From contig CAMWTS010000005.1 of the NCBI GenBank assembly GCA_947177225.1, forward strand, positions 19,050 through 83,049: a stretch of DNA of 64,000 nt. The letters run 5' to 3'. Both the position numbers and the translations under genes were made by a program. A model generated the notes under the pieces. That model worked only from the letters and a program-made list of their open reading frames with translations. It had not been told where the DNA came from and did no database searches. Positions 27,088 to 35,886 of the stretch are shown here, piece by piece. The DNA is from an uncultured Alistipes sp. GTDB lineage: Bacteria; Bacteroidota; Bacteroidia; Bacteroidales; Rikenellaceae. Each line of letters opens with the position of its first letter. Positions within the stretch are counted from its first letter, which is position 1.

Positions 27088-27501
27088 TCAGTGCCGGCAG
27101 GCCATGTAATCCTGCAAAATAATCGTGGCCGAGACCTTATCGACCAACGCCTTGTCGCGACGTGCCATCTTGCCTATACCGCTCTGACGTATAGCCCATT
27201 GAGCCAGCACCGATGTGAAGCGTTCGTCGTAGCCGACAACGCGTTTATCGGGATATGCGTGGCGCAGGCGTCCCATAAGCGGTTCGACGTAACGCATCGT
27301 ATCCGAGGGCGAGCCGTCCATCTGACGAGGATAGCCGACAACGATCGTGTCGACCTCCTCTCGTGAGAAATAATCGGCCAAAAATCGTTCCAGCGACCGC
27401 GTCTCGACCGTCTCCAACGCCGTGGCGATAATCTGCAAGGGATCGCTCACTGCGATCCCCGTACGACGCGTACCGTAGTCTATTGCAAGAATGCGAGCCA
27501 C
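27088..27501 (-). CDS. ruvX: Putative pre-16S rRNA nuclease / Holliday junction resolvase-like YqgF
   Basis: An RNase H-fold protein of the YqgF/RuvX family, linked to 16S rRNA 5' maturation. Motifs: AIDYGTRRTGIAVSD at residue 6, VVGYPRQMDGS near 58, GYDERFTS near 98 and a terminal Asp in KALVDKVSAT. Length 137 is normal. It begins 10 bp after glyS and is followed by def. Confidence 0.93.
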   Translation of the reverse strand: MARILAIDYGTRRTGIAVSDPLQIIATALETVETRSLERFLADYFSREEVDTIVVGYPRQMDGSPSDTMRYVEPLMGRLRHAYPDKRVVGYDERFTSVLAQWAIRQSGIGKMARRDKALVDKVSATIILQDYMACRH

Positions 27502-27511
27502 GTCCGACGAA

Positions 27512-29056
27512 TTAAGCCTTGACCTTCGAGAGCAACGAACGGAACGACACCTCTCCGTCGACCAATGCGGGCAGAGCGTCGATTGCGATACGCTCCTGCT
27601 CCATGGTGTCGCGATGACGCACCGTCACGGTATTGTCTTCCAGAGTCTGATGATCGACTGTCACGCACAACGGTGTGCCGACGGCGTCCTGACGGCGATA
27701 ACGTTTGCCGATAGAGTCTTTCTCGTCGTAAGCCACATTGTGGTCAAGTTTGAGCATGTCGATGATGCGCTGTGCCACTTCCGGCAGTCCGTCCTTCTTG
27801 ACAAGCGGCATGACGGCCACCTTCGTCGGGGCAAGAGGGGCAGGTATGCGCAGAACCACGCGCTCCTCGCCGCCGTCGAGCTTCTCCTCGGTGTAAGCCG
27901 CCGACATGATTTGCAGGAACATGCGATCGACACCGATCGACGTCTCGACGACATAGGGGACATAGCTCTGTCCCAATTCGGGATCGAAATACTGTATTTT
28001 CTTGCCCGAGAACTCCTGATGACGTCCCAAATCGTAATCGGTGCGCGAGTGGATACCCTCCACCTCCTTGAATCCGAACGGGAAGTTATACTCGATGTCG
28101 GTTGCGGCATTGGCATAGTGAGCCAGTTTGTCGTGGTCGTGGAAACGGTAGTTGTCGTCGCCGAAGCCCAATGCGCGGTGCCATGCCATACGGGTCTCTT
28201 TCCACAGCTGCCACCAACGCATCTCCTCGCCCGGACGCACGAAGAACTGCATCTCCATCTGCTCGAACTCGCGCATGCGGAATATGAACTGGCGTGCCAC
28301 GATCTCGTTGCGGAATGCCTTGCCGATCTGAGCTATACCGAACGGCAGTTTCATGCGGCCGGTCTTCTGCACATTCAGGAAGTTGACGAATATGCCCTGA
28401 GCAGTCTCCGGACGCAGATATATGGTCGATGCACCGTCGGCCGTCGAACCCATTTGCGTAGAGAACATCAGATTGAACTGACGCACCTCTGTCCAGTTGC
28501 GCGTACCCGATATGGGACATACGATCTCGCAATCGACGATGATCTGTCGCAGCTCGGCCAGATCGTTATCGTTCAAGGCCTCGGCAAAACGAGTGTGCAC
28601 GGCATCGCGCTTGGCCGCCGTCTCGGCAACACGTGGCGACGTGGCACGATACTTCTCCTCGTCGAACGACTCGCCGAAACGCTTGCGTGCCTTCTCCACC
28701 TCTTTCTCGATCTTCTCGTCCTGCTTGGCAAGCCAGTCTTCGATGAGCACATCGGCACGATAACGCTTCTTCGAATCGCGGTTATCGATCAGCGGATCGT
28801 TGAATGCTCCGACATGACCCGATGCCTCCCACGTGCGCGGGTGCATGAAGATGGCGGCATCGAGGCCGACGATATTCTCGTGCAGCTTGACCATCGAATC
28901 CCACCAATAGCGTTTGATGTTGTTTTTCAGCTCGACACCGTTCTGACCGTAGTCATACACAGCACCCAGACCGTCGTAGATCTCGCTCGACGGGAATATG
29001 AAACCGTACTCCTTGCAGTGAGCTACCAGTTTTTTGAAGAGTTCCTCCTGTGTCAT
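27512..29056 (-). CDS. glyS: Glycine--tRNA ligase
   Basis: A class II synthetase of the homodimeric (eukaryote-like) type charging tRNA-Gly. Seen are SSEIYDGLGAVYDYG near residue 23, motif 2 FRNEI, RPETAQGIF near 218, and the anticodon-binding domain from about 400 (LAPTKVAVMPLV). Length 514 is typical of Bacteroidota. It heads the glyS-ruvX-def operon. A TACCTTTG box (29104-29097) precedes it. Confidence 0.95.
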   Translation of the reverse strand: MTQEELFKKLVAHCKEYGFIFPSSEIYDGLGAVYDYGQNGVELKNNIKRYWWDSMVKLHENIVGLDAAIFMHPRTWEASGHVGAFNDPLIDNRDSKKRYRADVLIEDWLAKQDEKIEKEVEKARKRFGESFDEEKYRATSPRVAETAAKRDAVHTRFAEALNDNDLAELRQIIVDCEIVCPISGTRNWTEVRQFNLMFSTQMGSTADGASTIYLRPETAQGIFVNFLNVQKTGRMKLPFGIAQIGKAFRNEIVARQFIFRMREFEQMEMQFFVRPGEEMRWWQLWKETRMAWHRALGFGDDNYRFHDHDKLAHYANAATDIEYNFPFGFKEVEGIHSRTDYDLGRHQEFSGKKIQYFDPELGQSYVPYVVETSIGVDRMFLQIMSAAYTEEKLDGGEERVVLRIPAPLAPTKVAVMPLVKKDGLPEVAQRIIDMLKLDHNVAYDEKDSIGKRYRRQDAVGTPLCVTVDHQTLEDNTVTVRHRDTMEQERIAIDALPALVDGEVSFRSLLSKVKA

Positions 29057-29193
29057 TGTTATTTGGTTATATTATTTTCCACACTTGTTTGATCTACAAA
29101 GGTAGCATAAAAAAATCAAATTCGACAATCATCAAAGCGAAATGTCGAATAAAACACTCTCCTCCCAACTGCGGCATTCGATACCGCAGCGCA

Positions 29194-29844
29194 TCACAGC
29201 AGAGAGTGGGAACGGAAGCTGTAAGAGGCGTTGTTGCGGGCGATGATGATATGGTCGAGCAGCGTGATGTCGAACAGCCGGCAGGCCTCGGCGGCACGTT
29301 GCGTAAGCTGCCTGTCCTGCACGCTCGGCTCGGCTGCACCCGAAGGGTGATTGTGTACAAGTATGATCTGAGTGGCGAGCAGTTCCAATGCGCGCTTTAC
29401 TATAAGACGGTGATCGACGACCGTTGCCTGCACACCGCCCTGACTCACGCGCATGCGCTCGATGACGCGATTCGACGAGGTGAGATACAACACCCAGCAC
29501 TCTTCATATGGCAGCGTATCGACCAGCGGTCGCATAAGCCGCTCCACATCGTCGCTCGACGAGATGTCAACCACCTCTCGGCTGCGCTCAGCCGCCACCC
29601 GCCGGCCTATCTCGGCCGCGACCTTCAACCGCACGGCACGGCGCAGCCCAAGTCCCGCAATCATGCGCAGTCGCGACACCTCATGCGCAGCCACACCTGC
29701 CAACGAGCCTCCGCACTCGGCGAGCAGTCCGGCAGCAATGGCTCGCACATCGCTATCGCCATCGCACAAGAGCAGGCACAACAGCTCTTCGTCGGTCATG
29801 GCACCGGCTCCGCGCGACAACATTCTCTCGGTCAATATACGCAT
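29194..29844 (-). CDS. radC: RadC-family (JAB/MPN domain) protein
   Basis: A 216-residue protein with helix-hairpin-helix-like LRMIAGLGLRRAVRLK near residue 65 and the JAB metallo-motif HNHPSGAAEPSVQD near 165, with the matching upstream Glu and downstream Asp in the 'S...D' pair. The RadC name is historical and a direct DNA-repair role has not been shown. It lies 75 bp downstream of rnc on the same strand and may belong to the acpP-fabF-rnc operon. Confidence 0.9.
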   Translation of the reverse strand: MRILTERMLSRGAGAMTDEELLCLLLCDGDSDVRAIAAGLLAECGGSLAGVAAHEVSRLRMIAGLGLRRAVRLKVAAEIGRRVAAERSREVVDISSSDDVERLMRPLVDTLPYEECWVLYLTSSNRVIERMRVSQGGVQATVVDHRLIVKRALELLATQIILVHNHPSGAAEPSVQDRQLTQRAAEACRLFDITLLDHIIIARNNASYSFRSHSLL

Positions 29845-29919
29845 ACAAAAAGATGATTCACAGACACTCTGCGAATTTACACATTTTTGCGCTATAAAAG
29901 ATAAGATTGTACGACTTTT

Positions 29920-30708
29920 TTACGCCTTTTTCTTCATGCGGTCGAGAGTGTCGAGCAGCTGAGCACTCTGCTCGTCGCTTATGGTCATCGTGCTCTGCGA
30001 CACGGAGAACGATGCACTCTGCTCCGCCTCCTTCTTCGAATCGCCTGCACCGTGGCCTACGACAATGCCGTCGACAAAGATCGTCGACGAGAACACCGGG
30101 CGACTCGACGAATAGCCCTTGTCGTGATCGGTGCGAAACTCTATGGCATGATGATTCTTCTGGCACCACTCTATCAGACGGCTTTTGAAATCGGTCTCCG
30201 ACATGAGCATATCCTCCATGCTGAGATAACGGCCGTAGATGTCGTTTATCAGCAATCGATTGACGAAATCGTAGCCCTGATCGAGATAGATTGCTCCCAT
30301 CATGGCCTCGAACGCATCGCCGTAGATATGTTTCTGCGTAAAGTTGCCGCCAGAATTTGAGATAAGATAGGTATCGAGTCCGAGGCTCTTGGCTATGCCG
30401 TTGAGCGACTGTCGCGAAACTATTTTCGAGCGCAACTGAGTCATAAAGCCCTCGTCGCGATCGGGAAACTCGATGAAGAGATAGTCGGACGTCACGCTCT
30501 CGATGACCGCATCGCCCAAAAACTCCAAACGTTCGTTGTTGATCTGCTGTCCGTTATCGAGCGTGACAGAGGCCGATTTATGAATCAACGCCAGCTTATA
30601 CAACTCGATATTGTGAGGAATGAATCCGAACATGTCGTCGACGGCAGCATAATAATGCTTGTCACTGCCGAAGCGACGGCGAAGGGGACGCAGCAGAAAA
30701 TCGAACAT
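29920..30708 (-). CDS. rnc: Ribonuclease III
   Basis: Cleaves double-stranded RNA, including rRNA precursors. The signature NNERLEFLGDAV lies near residue 57, the second catalytic stretch GDAFEAMMGAIYLD near 130, and the dsRNA-binding domain from about 170 with GVGDSKKEAEQ-like GHGAGDSKKEAEQSAS. Length 262. It follows fabF by 20 bp, in the common acpP-fabF-rnc order. Confidence 0.95.
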   Translation of the reverse strand: MFDFLLRPLRRRFGSDKHYYAAVDDMFGFIPHNIELYKLALIHKSASVTLDNGQQINNERLEFLGDAVIESVTSDYLFIEFPDRDEGFMTQLRSKIVSRQSLNGIAKSLGLDTYLISNSGGNFTQKHIYGDAFEAMMGAIYLDQGYDFVNRLLINDIYGRYLSMEDMLMSETDFKSRLIEWCQKNHHAIEFRTDHDKGYSSSRPVFSSTIFVDGIVVGHGAGDSKKEAEQSASFSVSQSTMTISDEQSAQLLDTLDRMKKKA

Positions 30709-30728
30709 GGCAGAAAAAAAAGAATTGA

Positions 30729-31991
30729 CTATTCGACAGATAATTTGCGGAATATGACGGTAGAGTTATGACCGCCGAAACCGAACGTATTGCTCAATGC
30801 GCAACGAACGTCGCGACGCTGGGACTCACCCAACGTAAGATTGAGCCGCGGATCGATCTGTTCGTCGAGATGCTCGACATTGATCGTGGGAGGTATGACA
30901 CCGTGCGTGACGGCCATAACGCACGCCAAAGCCTCGATTGCGGCAGCGGCACCCAGCAAATGACCGGTCATGGATTTGGTCGATGAAATATTAACCTCTG
31001 GCAGACGGTCGCCGAACAGAGCTTCGAGAGCCTTCAACTCGGCGATATCGCCAAGCGGAGTCGATGTGCCGTGGACATTGATATAATCGATGTCGTCGAC
31101 CGAGACCGAAGCATCGTCCAAAGCCTCCTGCATGGAGCGCATGGCACCCAAACCCTCCGGGTGCGGAGCAGTCATGTGATACGCATCGGCCGACATTCCG
31201 CCTCCGGCCAACTCGCAATAGATCTTCGCACCGCGCGCCACGGCATGCTCGTACTCTTCCAGCACGAGTGCACCGGCACCCTCACCCATAACGAATCCGT
31301 CGCGATCCGCATCGAACGGACGCGAGGCATGTTCAGGATCGTCGTTGCGCGTCGACAAAGCCTGCATGGAACTGAATCCCCCCACACCGGCAACATTGAC
31401 GGCAGCCTCCGATCCTCCTGTGACGATGATATCGGCTTTGCCCAGACGTATAAGATTGAGTGCGTCGATAATGGCATGGTTCGACGATGCGCAGGCCGAT
31501 GTCACACTGTAATTGGGACCCATAAAACCATATTTCATGGCGATATGGCCGGCCGCGAGATCGGCGATCATGCGAGGAACGAAGAATGGACTAAACCGAG
31601 GGAGTTCTCCTCCCTTGGCATAGTCCATACATTCGTTGAAAAAGGTCTCGATTCCTCCGACACCCGAGCTCCATATCACGCCGCAGCGGCGACGGTCGAC
31701 GGCATCGCCATCGATACCGGCATCGCCCACGGCCTCGGCGGCCGCGATAAGCGCGTATTGGACGAACGGATCGTACTTGCGTACCTCCTTGCGGTCGAAG
31801 TAACGAGTCCAGTCGTAATTCTTGATCTCACAGGCGAATCTCACCTTGCAGCGGCTTGCATCGAAACGCGTAATCGGGGCGGCTCCGCTGACTCCCTGTT
31901 GCAGATTGAGGAAATACTCCCCGACACTTGCACCCAAAGGATTGATCGTACCCAAGCCCGTAACGACGACTCTGCGCAAATCCATCTCCAA
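30729..31991 (-). CDS. fabF: 3-oxoacyl-ACP synthase II
   Basis: Elongates fatty acids by condensing acyl-ACP with malonyl-ACP. Catalytic Cys lies in SVTSACASSNHAI near residue 165, His in NVHGTSTPLGD near 306 and His in SMTGHLLGAAAAIEA near 342. Length 420. It follows acpP by 45 bp. Confidence 0.96.
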   Translation of the reverse strand: MEMDLRRVVVTGLGTINPLGASVGEYFLNLQQGVSGAAPITRFDASRCKVRFACEIKNYDWTRYFDRKEVRKYDPFVQYALIAAAEAVGDAGIDGDAVDRRRCGVIWSSGVGGIETFFNECMDYAKGGELPRFSPFFVPRMIADLAAGHIAMKYGFMGPNYSVTSACASSNHAIIDALNLIRLGKADIIVTGGSEAAVNVAGVGGFSSMQALSTRNDDPEHASRPFDADRDGFVMGEGAGALVLEEYEHAVARGAKIYCELAGGGMSADAYHMTAPHPEGLGAMRSMQEALDDASVSVDDIDYINVHGTSTPLGDIAELKALEALFGDRLPEVNISSTKSMTGHLLGAAAAIEALACVMAVTHGVIPPTINVEHLDEQIDPRLNLTLGESQRRDVRCALSNTFGFGGHNSTVIFRKLSVE

Positions 31992-32036
31992 GTTTTGAAA
32001 TTCGACGGCGTGTGAGATTGCAACCGATTACGACAA

Positions 32037-32273
32037 TTATTTCTTGTGCTCCTCGATGTAGCTGATAGCGTCGCCTACGGTAGCGATCTTCTCAGCGTCC
32101 TCATCGGGGATCTGAATATCGAAAGCCTTCTCGAACTCCATGATCAACTCAACCGTGTCGAGCGAATCTGCACCGAGATGTGCCGTGAAACTTGCTTCGG
32201 GTACAACCTCAGACTCTTTAACACCCAATTTGTCTACGATGATCTCGACAACTTTTGACTGAATTTCTGACAT
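32037..32273 (-). CDS. acpP: Acyl carrier protein
   Basis: A 78-residue acidic carrier of acyl chains. The phosphopantetheine attachment Ser is in [15 protein letters not shown] near residue 40. It heads the acpP-fabF-rnc(-radC) operon. A TATTTTTG box (32356-32349) lies upstream on the minus strand. Confidence 0.97.
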   Translation of the reverse strand: MSEIQSKVVEIIVDKLGVKESEVVPEASFTAHLGADSLDTVELIMEFEKAFDIQIPDEDAEKIATVGDAISYIEEHKK

Positions 32274-32348
32274 AATTAATAAGTTTTAGTTAAACATTAT
32301 ATATAAACACTTTCCGTATATTCTCACTTATTTTATCATGAGTCGGCA

Positions 32349-32377
32349 CAAAAATAACACTTTTTTTATTATCTTTG
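32349..32377. promoter_or_regulatory. Divergent -7 boxes for acpP and pepE
   Basis: The minus strand has TATTTTTG (32356-32349) for acpP, and the plus strand TATCTTTG (32370-32377) for pepE. They sit 13 bp apart. -33 boxes are not clear. Confidence 0.5.
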
Positions 32378-32448
32378 GCAATATATCGCAATTTTTTTAC
32401 AGGCCTACAAGCCCACAAGAGTATAAATAAATTAAGAATCAGAGGATT

Positions 32449-33150
32449 ATGAATTTATTATTAATTTCCAATTCTACCAATGCCGGTGAAGAGTATCTCA
32501 AATATCCCATAGCCGAGATCGGACGTTTCCTTGCCGGAGTCAAAGAGATAGTATTCATACCCTACGCGGCCGTAACATTCTCTTACGCAGAATACGAGCG
32601 TAAAGTACAGGCGCGCTTCGACGAAATAGGCATACGCGTGCGCTCGATACACCGCTCGCCCAATCCGCGGCATATGATACGTCACGCCGAGGCCATATGC
32701 GTGGGCGGAGGCAACACCTTCGCTCTAACCAAAAAGATGCACGAACAGCATCTGATGGGTGCCATACTCAGCCGCATAAAGGCCGGCATACCCTACGTAG
32801 GCTGGTCGGCCGGCAGCAACGTGGCCTGCCCGACGATATGCACCACCAACGACATGCCCATCGTGCAGCCGCAGTCGTTCGCGGCAATAGGCGCCGTCAA
32901 GTTCCAGATCAACCCCCACTATCTCGATGCCAACCCCGCAGGTCATGCCGGCGAAACACGCGAGCAGCGCATAGCCGAATACATCGAGGCCAACTCGCGC
33001 CGCTATGTTGTAGGCCTGCGCGAAGGCTGCATGCTGCACTGCCACGACGGCAAGATCGAGCTGATCGGCAGCCGCCCGATGCGCATATTCAAGAAGGGCA
33101 TCGAACCCTATGAGGTCAATGCCGGCGACGATCTCGGATTCCTCCGATAG
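32449..33150 (+). CDS. pepE: Dipeptidase E (peptidase S51)
   Basis: A cytoplasmic aspartyl dipeptidase with a Ser-His-Glu type triad. The nucleophile elbow is GWSAGSNVACPT near residue 121, preceded by ICVGGGNTFALTKK near 85; NPHYLDANP near 160 is also typical. Length 233 is normal. It is divergent from acpP, and yraN follows 11 bp downstream. Confidence 0.92.
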   Translation: MNLLLISNSTNAGEEYLKYPIAEIGRFLAGVKEIVFIPYAAVTFSYAEYERKVQARFDEIGIRVRSIHRSPNPRHMIRHAEAICVGGGNTFALTKKMHEQHLMGAILSRIKAGIPYVGWSAGSNVACPTICTTNDMPIVQPQSFAAIGAVKFQINPHYLDANPAGHAGETREQRIAEYIEANSRRYVVGLREGCMLHCHDGKIELIGSRPMRIFKKGIEPYEVNAGDDLGFLR

Positions 33151-33161
33151 CCCTGCCAGGC

Positions 33162-33521
33162 ATGAGCGGCAGAGGCACACTGATAGGCTCGGCCGGCGAA
33201 GATGCCGCCGTCGACTGGTTGCGCGCCGAAGGATTCTACATCTGCGAGCGCAACTGGCGCGCCGGACGCTACGAGATCGACATCATAGCACTGAGATGGA
33301 ACGAGGTGCACTTCGTCGAGGTGAAGACACGGCGCAGCAGCGGCTGGATCGCGCCCGAGCAGGCCGTCGATGCTGCGAAGATACGCGCGTTGCGCCGTGC
33401 CGCCACAGCCTACATGGCACGTCGTCACATGCGGCAATACGAGATACGGTTCGATCTAATCGCCGTGGAGACCCGCGACGACGGAGTGCGCGAGCTTAGA
33501 TATGTTGCCGACATAATTTGA
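33162..33521 (+). CDS. YraN/UPF0102 family protein
   Basis: A 119-residue protein with a nuclease-like (PD-(D/E)XK-related) fold. The family motif is EDAAVDWLRAEGF, then ERNWRAGRYEIDIIA and VHFVEVKTRRSSG, with the E-x-K pair in VEVKTR. The biochemical role is unsettled. It starts 11 bp after pepE. Confidence 0.9.
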   Translation: MSGRGTLIGSAGEDAAVDWLRAEGFYICERNWRAGRYEIDIIALRWNEVHFVEVKTRRSSGWIAPEQAVDAAKIRALRRAATAYMARRHMRQYEIRFDLIAVETRDDGVRELRYVADII

Positions 33522-33623
33522 AAAAGCCCTTGCAACCATGCTCCCACAACAGTCATGCTATCGGTTTTTCGCACCGGTTTGCACGCCGGCCTGCCGGCCG
33601 AGGTGCGCAGACCCGATGACGCA

Positions 33624-33655
33624 TTTGGCCGTTCATAGTTTTTTTTATACCTTTG
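33624..33655 (+). promoter_or_regulatory. Promoter of waaA
   Basis: TTTG (33624-33627), a 20-bp spacer and TACCTTTG (33648-33655), a full consensus match. The leader is about 16 nt. Confidence 0.78.
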
Positions 33656-33677
33656 GGCAGTTTTAATCAAGATAGTC

Positions 33678-34916
33678 ATGGGGTTATATAACATAGGCAT
33701 AGCCTTATACGATTTTGCAATAGGCATGGCCGCGCGTCGCAACCCGAAAGCACGCCAGTGGAAAGAGGGACGTCGGGGCATATTCGACAAGATGCGGAGC
33801 GCCATATCGCCTGACGACAGAGTAGTATGGGTGCACTCCGCTTCGCTCGGAGAGTTCGAGCAGGGGCGACCTATCATAGAGAAGATCAAGGAGCAATATC
33901 CCGACTACAAAATCCTGCTGACGTTCTTCTCGCCGTCGGGCTACGAGATTCGCAAGAACTATCCCAAGGCGGATTACATCTTCTACCTGCCGTCCGACAA
34001 GCCCTCGAACGTCCGTCGTTTTCTCGACATAGCCCACCCCGAGGCCGTCATATTCATCAAATACGAATTCTGGCTCAACTATCTCGGCGAACTGCGCAAA
34101 CGCAAGATACCCACATACATCGTATCGGCCATATTCCGCCGCCAATCCATATTTTTCCGATTCTACGGCAGAGCATGGCGCAAGGCTCTCGAAACATTCT
34201 CGACACTGTTCGTGCAAAACGAGGAGTCGAAACAGCTGCTCGCCACCATCGGCCGCGACAATGCGGTGGTTGCAGGCGATACACGTTTCGACCGTGTGGC
34301 CGACATAGCCCATGCCGCCAGGCGCATTCCGCTGATCGAGGCTTTCAAGGGCGAATCGCGACTGTTCGTTGCCGGATCGACGTGGGGGCCCGACGAGGAT
34401 ATCTTGCAGGAGATAATCAACGACAACCCCGACATACGTTTCGTGGTCGCACCGCACGAGATGGACGAGCAGCGCATACGCCGCATCATCGACAATACGC
34501 GCGGCGGTGCAGTACGCTACACGCAGTGCGACGAGGCAAGCGATTTCTCGCATGTGCAGGTGCTCATACTCGACACCGTGGGCATATTGTCCTCGGTCTA
34601 CGGCTATGCCTCATGGAGCTACATAGGCGGAGGATTCGGCGTAGGCATACACAACACGCTCGAAGCCGCCACTTTCGGTCTGCCCATAGCCTTCGGCCCC
34701 AACTACGCCAAGTTCAAGGAGGCACGCGACATGATCGGTCTCGGCGCAGCCCGCAGCATCGCATCGGCTGCCGAGCTGAAAGAGTGGTTCGCCCCTTTGC
34801 GCGACGACGAAGCCGCCCGACTGCACATCAGCCGCCTTGCCGCCGACTACACACAAAGCAACTGCGGAGCTACCGAGATGATTGTCGACGCTGTCTTCAA
34901 AAGTCGGCAGCACTAA
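33678..34916 (+). CDS. waaA: 3-deoxy-D-manno-octulosonic acid (Kdo) transferase
   Basis: Transfers Kdo to lipid A at the inner membrane. Family features: an N-terminal hydrophobic anchor (residues 1-20), VWVHSASLGEFEQGRPI near 51 with the catalytic Glu, FFSPSGYE near 90, IKYEFWLNY near 125, AGSTWGPDED near 232 and GGGFGVGIHNTLEAATFG near 315. Length 412 is normal. It has its own promoter and a strong terminator. Confidence 0.95.
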   Translation: MGLYNIGIALYDFAIGMAARRNPKARQWKEGRRGIFDKMRSAISPDDRVVWVHSASLGEFEQGRPIIEKIKEQYPDYKILLTFFSPSGYEIRKNYPKADYIFYLPSDKPSNVRRFLDIAHPEAVIFIKYEFWLNYLGELRKRKIPTYIVSAIFRRQSIFFRFYGRAWRKALETFSTLFVQNEESKQLLATIGRDNAVVAGDTRFDRVADIAHAARRIPLIEAFKGESRLFVAGSTWGPDEDILQEIINDNPDIRFVVAPHEMDEQRIRRIIDNTRGGAVRYTQCDEASDFSHVQVLILDTVGILSSVYGYASWSYIGGGFGVGIHNTLEAATFGLPIAFGPNYAKFKEARDMIGLGAARSIASAAELKEWFAPLRDDEAARLHISRLAADYTQSNCGATEMIVDAVFKSRQH

Positions 34917-35003
34917 TCTGCAAGCCAGACTGGCCGGATTCACAAACCAGCAGGGAGCAGACTGCCAAACCGGCAAATCGAACGGGCATATACGGCATCA
35001 TCG

Positions 35004-35047
35004 GTGTCGGCATATCTGTGAAAGATATGCCGACACTATCTTTTTTT
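35004..35047 (+). terminator. Intrinsic terminator of waaA
   Basis: A 14-bp perfect stem (35004-35017 with 35023-35036, core GTGTCGGCATATCT) with a 5-nt loop, followed by a run of Ts at 35040-35047. Confidence 0.88.
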
Positions 35048-35307
35048 AGGCATCGCGAACGATGCAATGCCGCACCGTAACGGGCAGATATGATGATTCG
35101 GAAGCGGCCGCCTGCTATCATTTCCATTAGGAATGCGCACGGCGATCAATGAGATTATCCGTCCGATCGCAAAATAGCGGAGCCGGCAGAGCACGGTCTA
35201 CGGAACAAATAGTCGCGTTATTGGTTGCATGCCGCCGCAGTCCGGCTATGGCGCAAGGCACATGAGCCAACGTACTCCATGGACGACATCGCCAGAGAGA
35301 GTATACG

Positions 35308-35338
35308 AAAAAAAGGATCTCCCGCTGACGGAAGATCC
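35308..35338 (-). terminator. Intrinsic terminator of the peptidase/lipoprotein pair
   Basis: On the minus strand, GGATCTTCCG pairs with CGGGAGATCC (35338-35329 with 35324-35315, one G-U) around a 4-nt loop, followed by seven Ts. Confidence 0.85.
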
Positions 35339-35364
35339 CTCATATTAAGAGTAAAACTACCCTA

Positions 35365-35859
35365 TTACAACCAACGAACCTCGTCCTCGCCGGCTGCGGC
35401 TTTGGTAATCACACCATTCTTGACATCATCGGGAATAGAGGTCTTGGTGTAGACACTGAGCACCGACTCGTTATTCTGGCTAAGCATATTGAGCGTCGTG
35501 CCGGCAGCATTTATACCGCAGGCATACGACGTTGCCCAAGGCACATTGTCGGAATAGACACCGGTCAACAAACGACCGTCGCGCTCCAACGAGTAGCGAC
35601 CTGTATAGTGGTCGTAGCCGGCATGATAAACCAACTGATAGAGATCGAATGTACCGTCTGCGGCGAAAGATATATATACGTCGCCGATCTCATCGTTCGC
35701 ACCCCATGATGTGAGATGCCACTCACCGGCAAGCGTATTGACCGTCAATGCTTCGCCGAGACCCGTATCTTCATTACCGCCATTTTCATTGCTTCCTCCG
35801 CAAGATGTCATTGCGACGACCATCATCGCCATCAACGACCATATTTTGATATGTTTCAT
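35365..35859 (-). CDS. Lipocalin-like lipoprotein
   Basis: I start at the ATG at 35859 (MKHIKIW), eight codons after an upstream Met. A signal peptide ends in the lipobox AMTSC (Cys near residue 19), followed by an Asn/Gly/Glu-rich tether. The rest (LAGEWHLTSWG, YISFAADGTFDLYQ, YTGRYSLERDGRLLTGVY) has the repeated strand pattern of Bacteroidota lipocalin-like domains. It lies 27 bp after the S8 peptidase and should be co-transcribed with it. A role as an accessory binding protein or inhibitor is an inference. Confidence 0.75.
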   Translation of the reverse strand: MKHIKIWSLMAMMVVAMTSCGGSNENGGNEDTGLGEALTVNTLAGEWHLTSWGANDEIGDVYISFAADGTFDLYQLVYHAGYDHYTGRYSLERDGRLLTGVYSDNVPWATSYACGINAAGTTLNMLSQNNESVLSVYTKTSIPDDVKNGVITKAAAGEDEVRWL

Positions 35860-35886
35860 CACTAATTCGTTAATTACATACATTTA

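Larger units (their letters stand above)
34917..35364. other. Intergenic stretch between waaA and a lipoprotein gene
   Basis: It contains two terminators (35004-35047 and 35308-35338) and no credible gene. The middle part (35060-35300) has no signal I can name. Confidence 0.55.

Noticed and set aside
29057..29193. T-box or other leader riboswitch before glyS
   Set aside because: No specifier or antiterminator motif; only a -7 box (TACCTTTG) and an ~40-nt leader.
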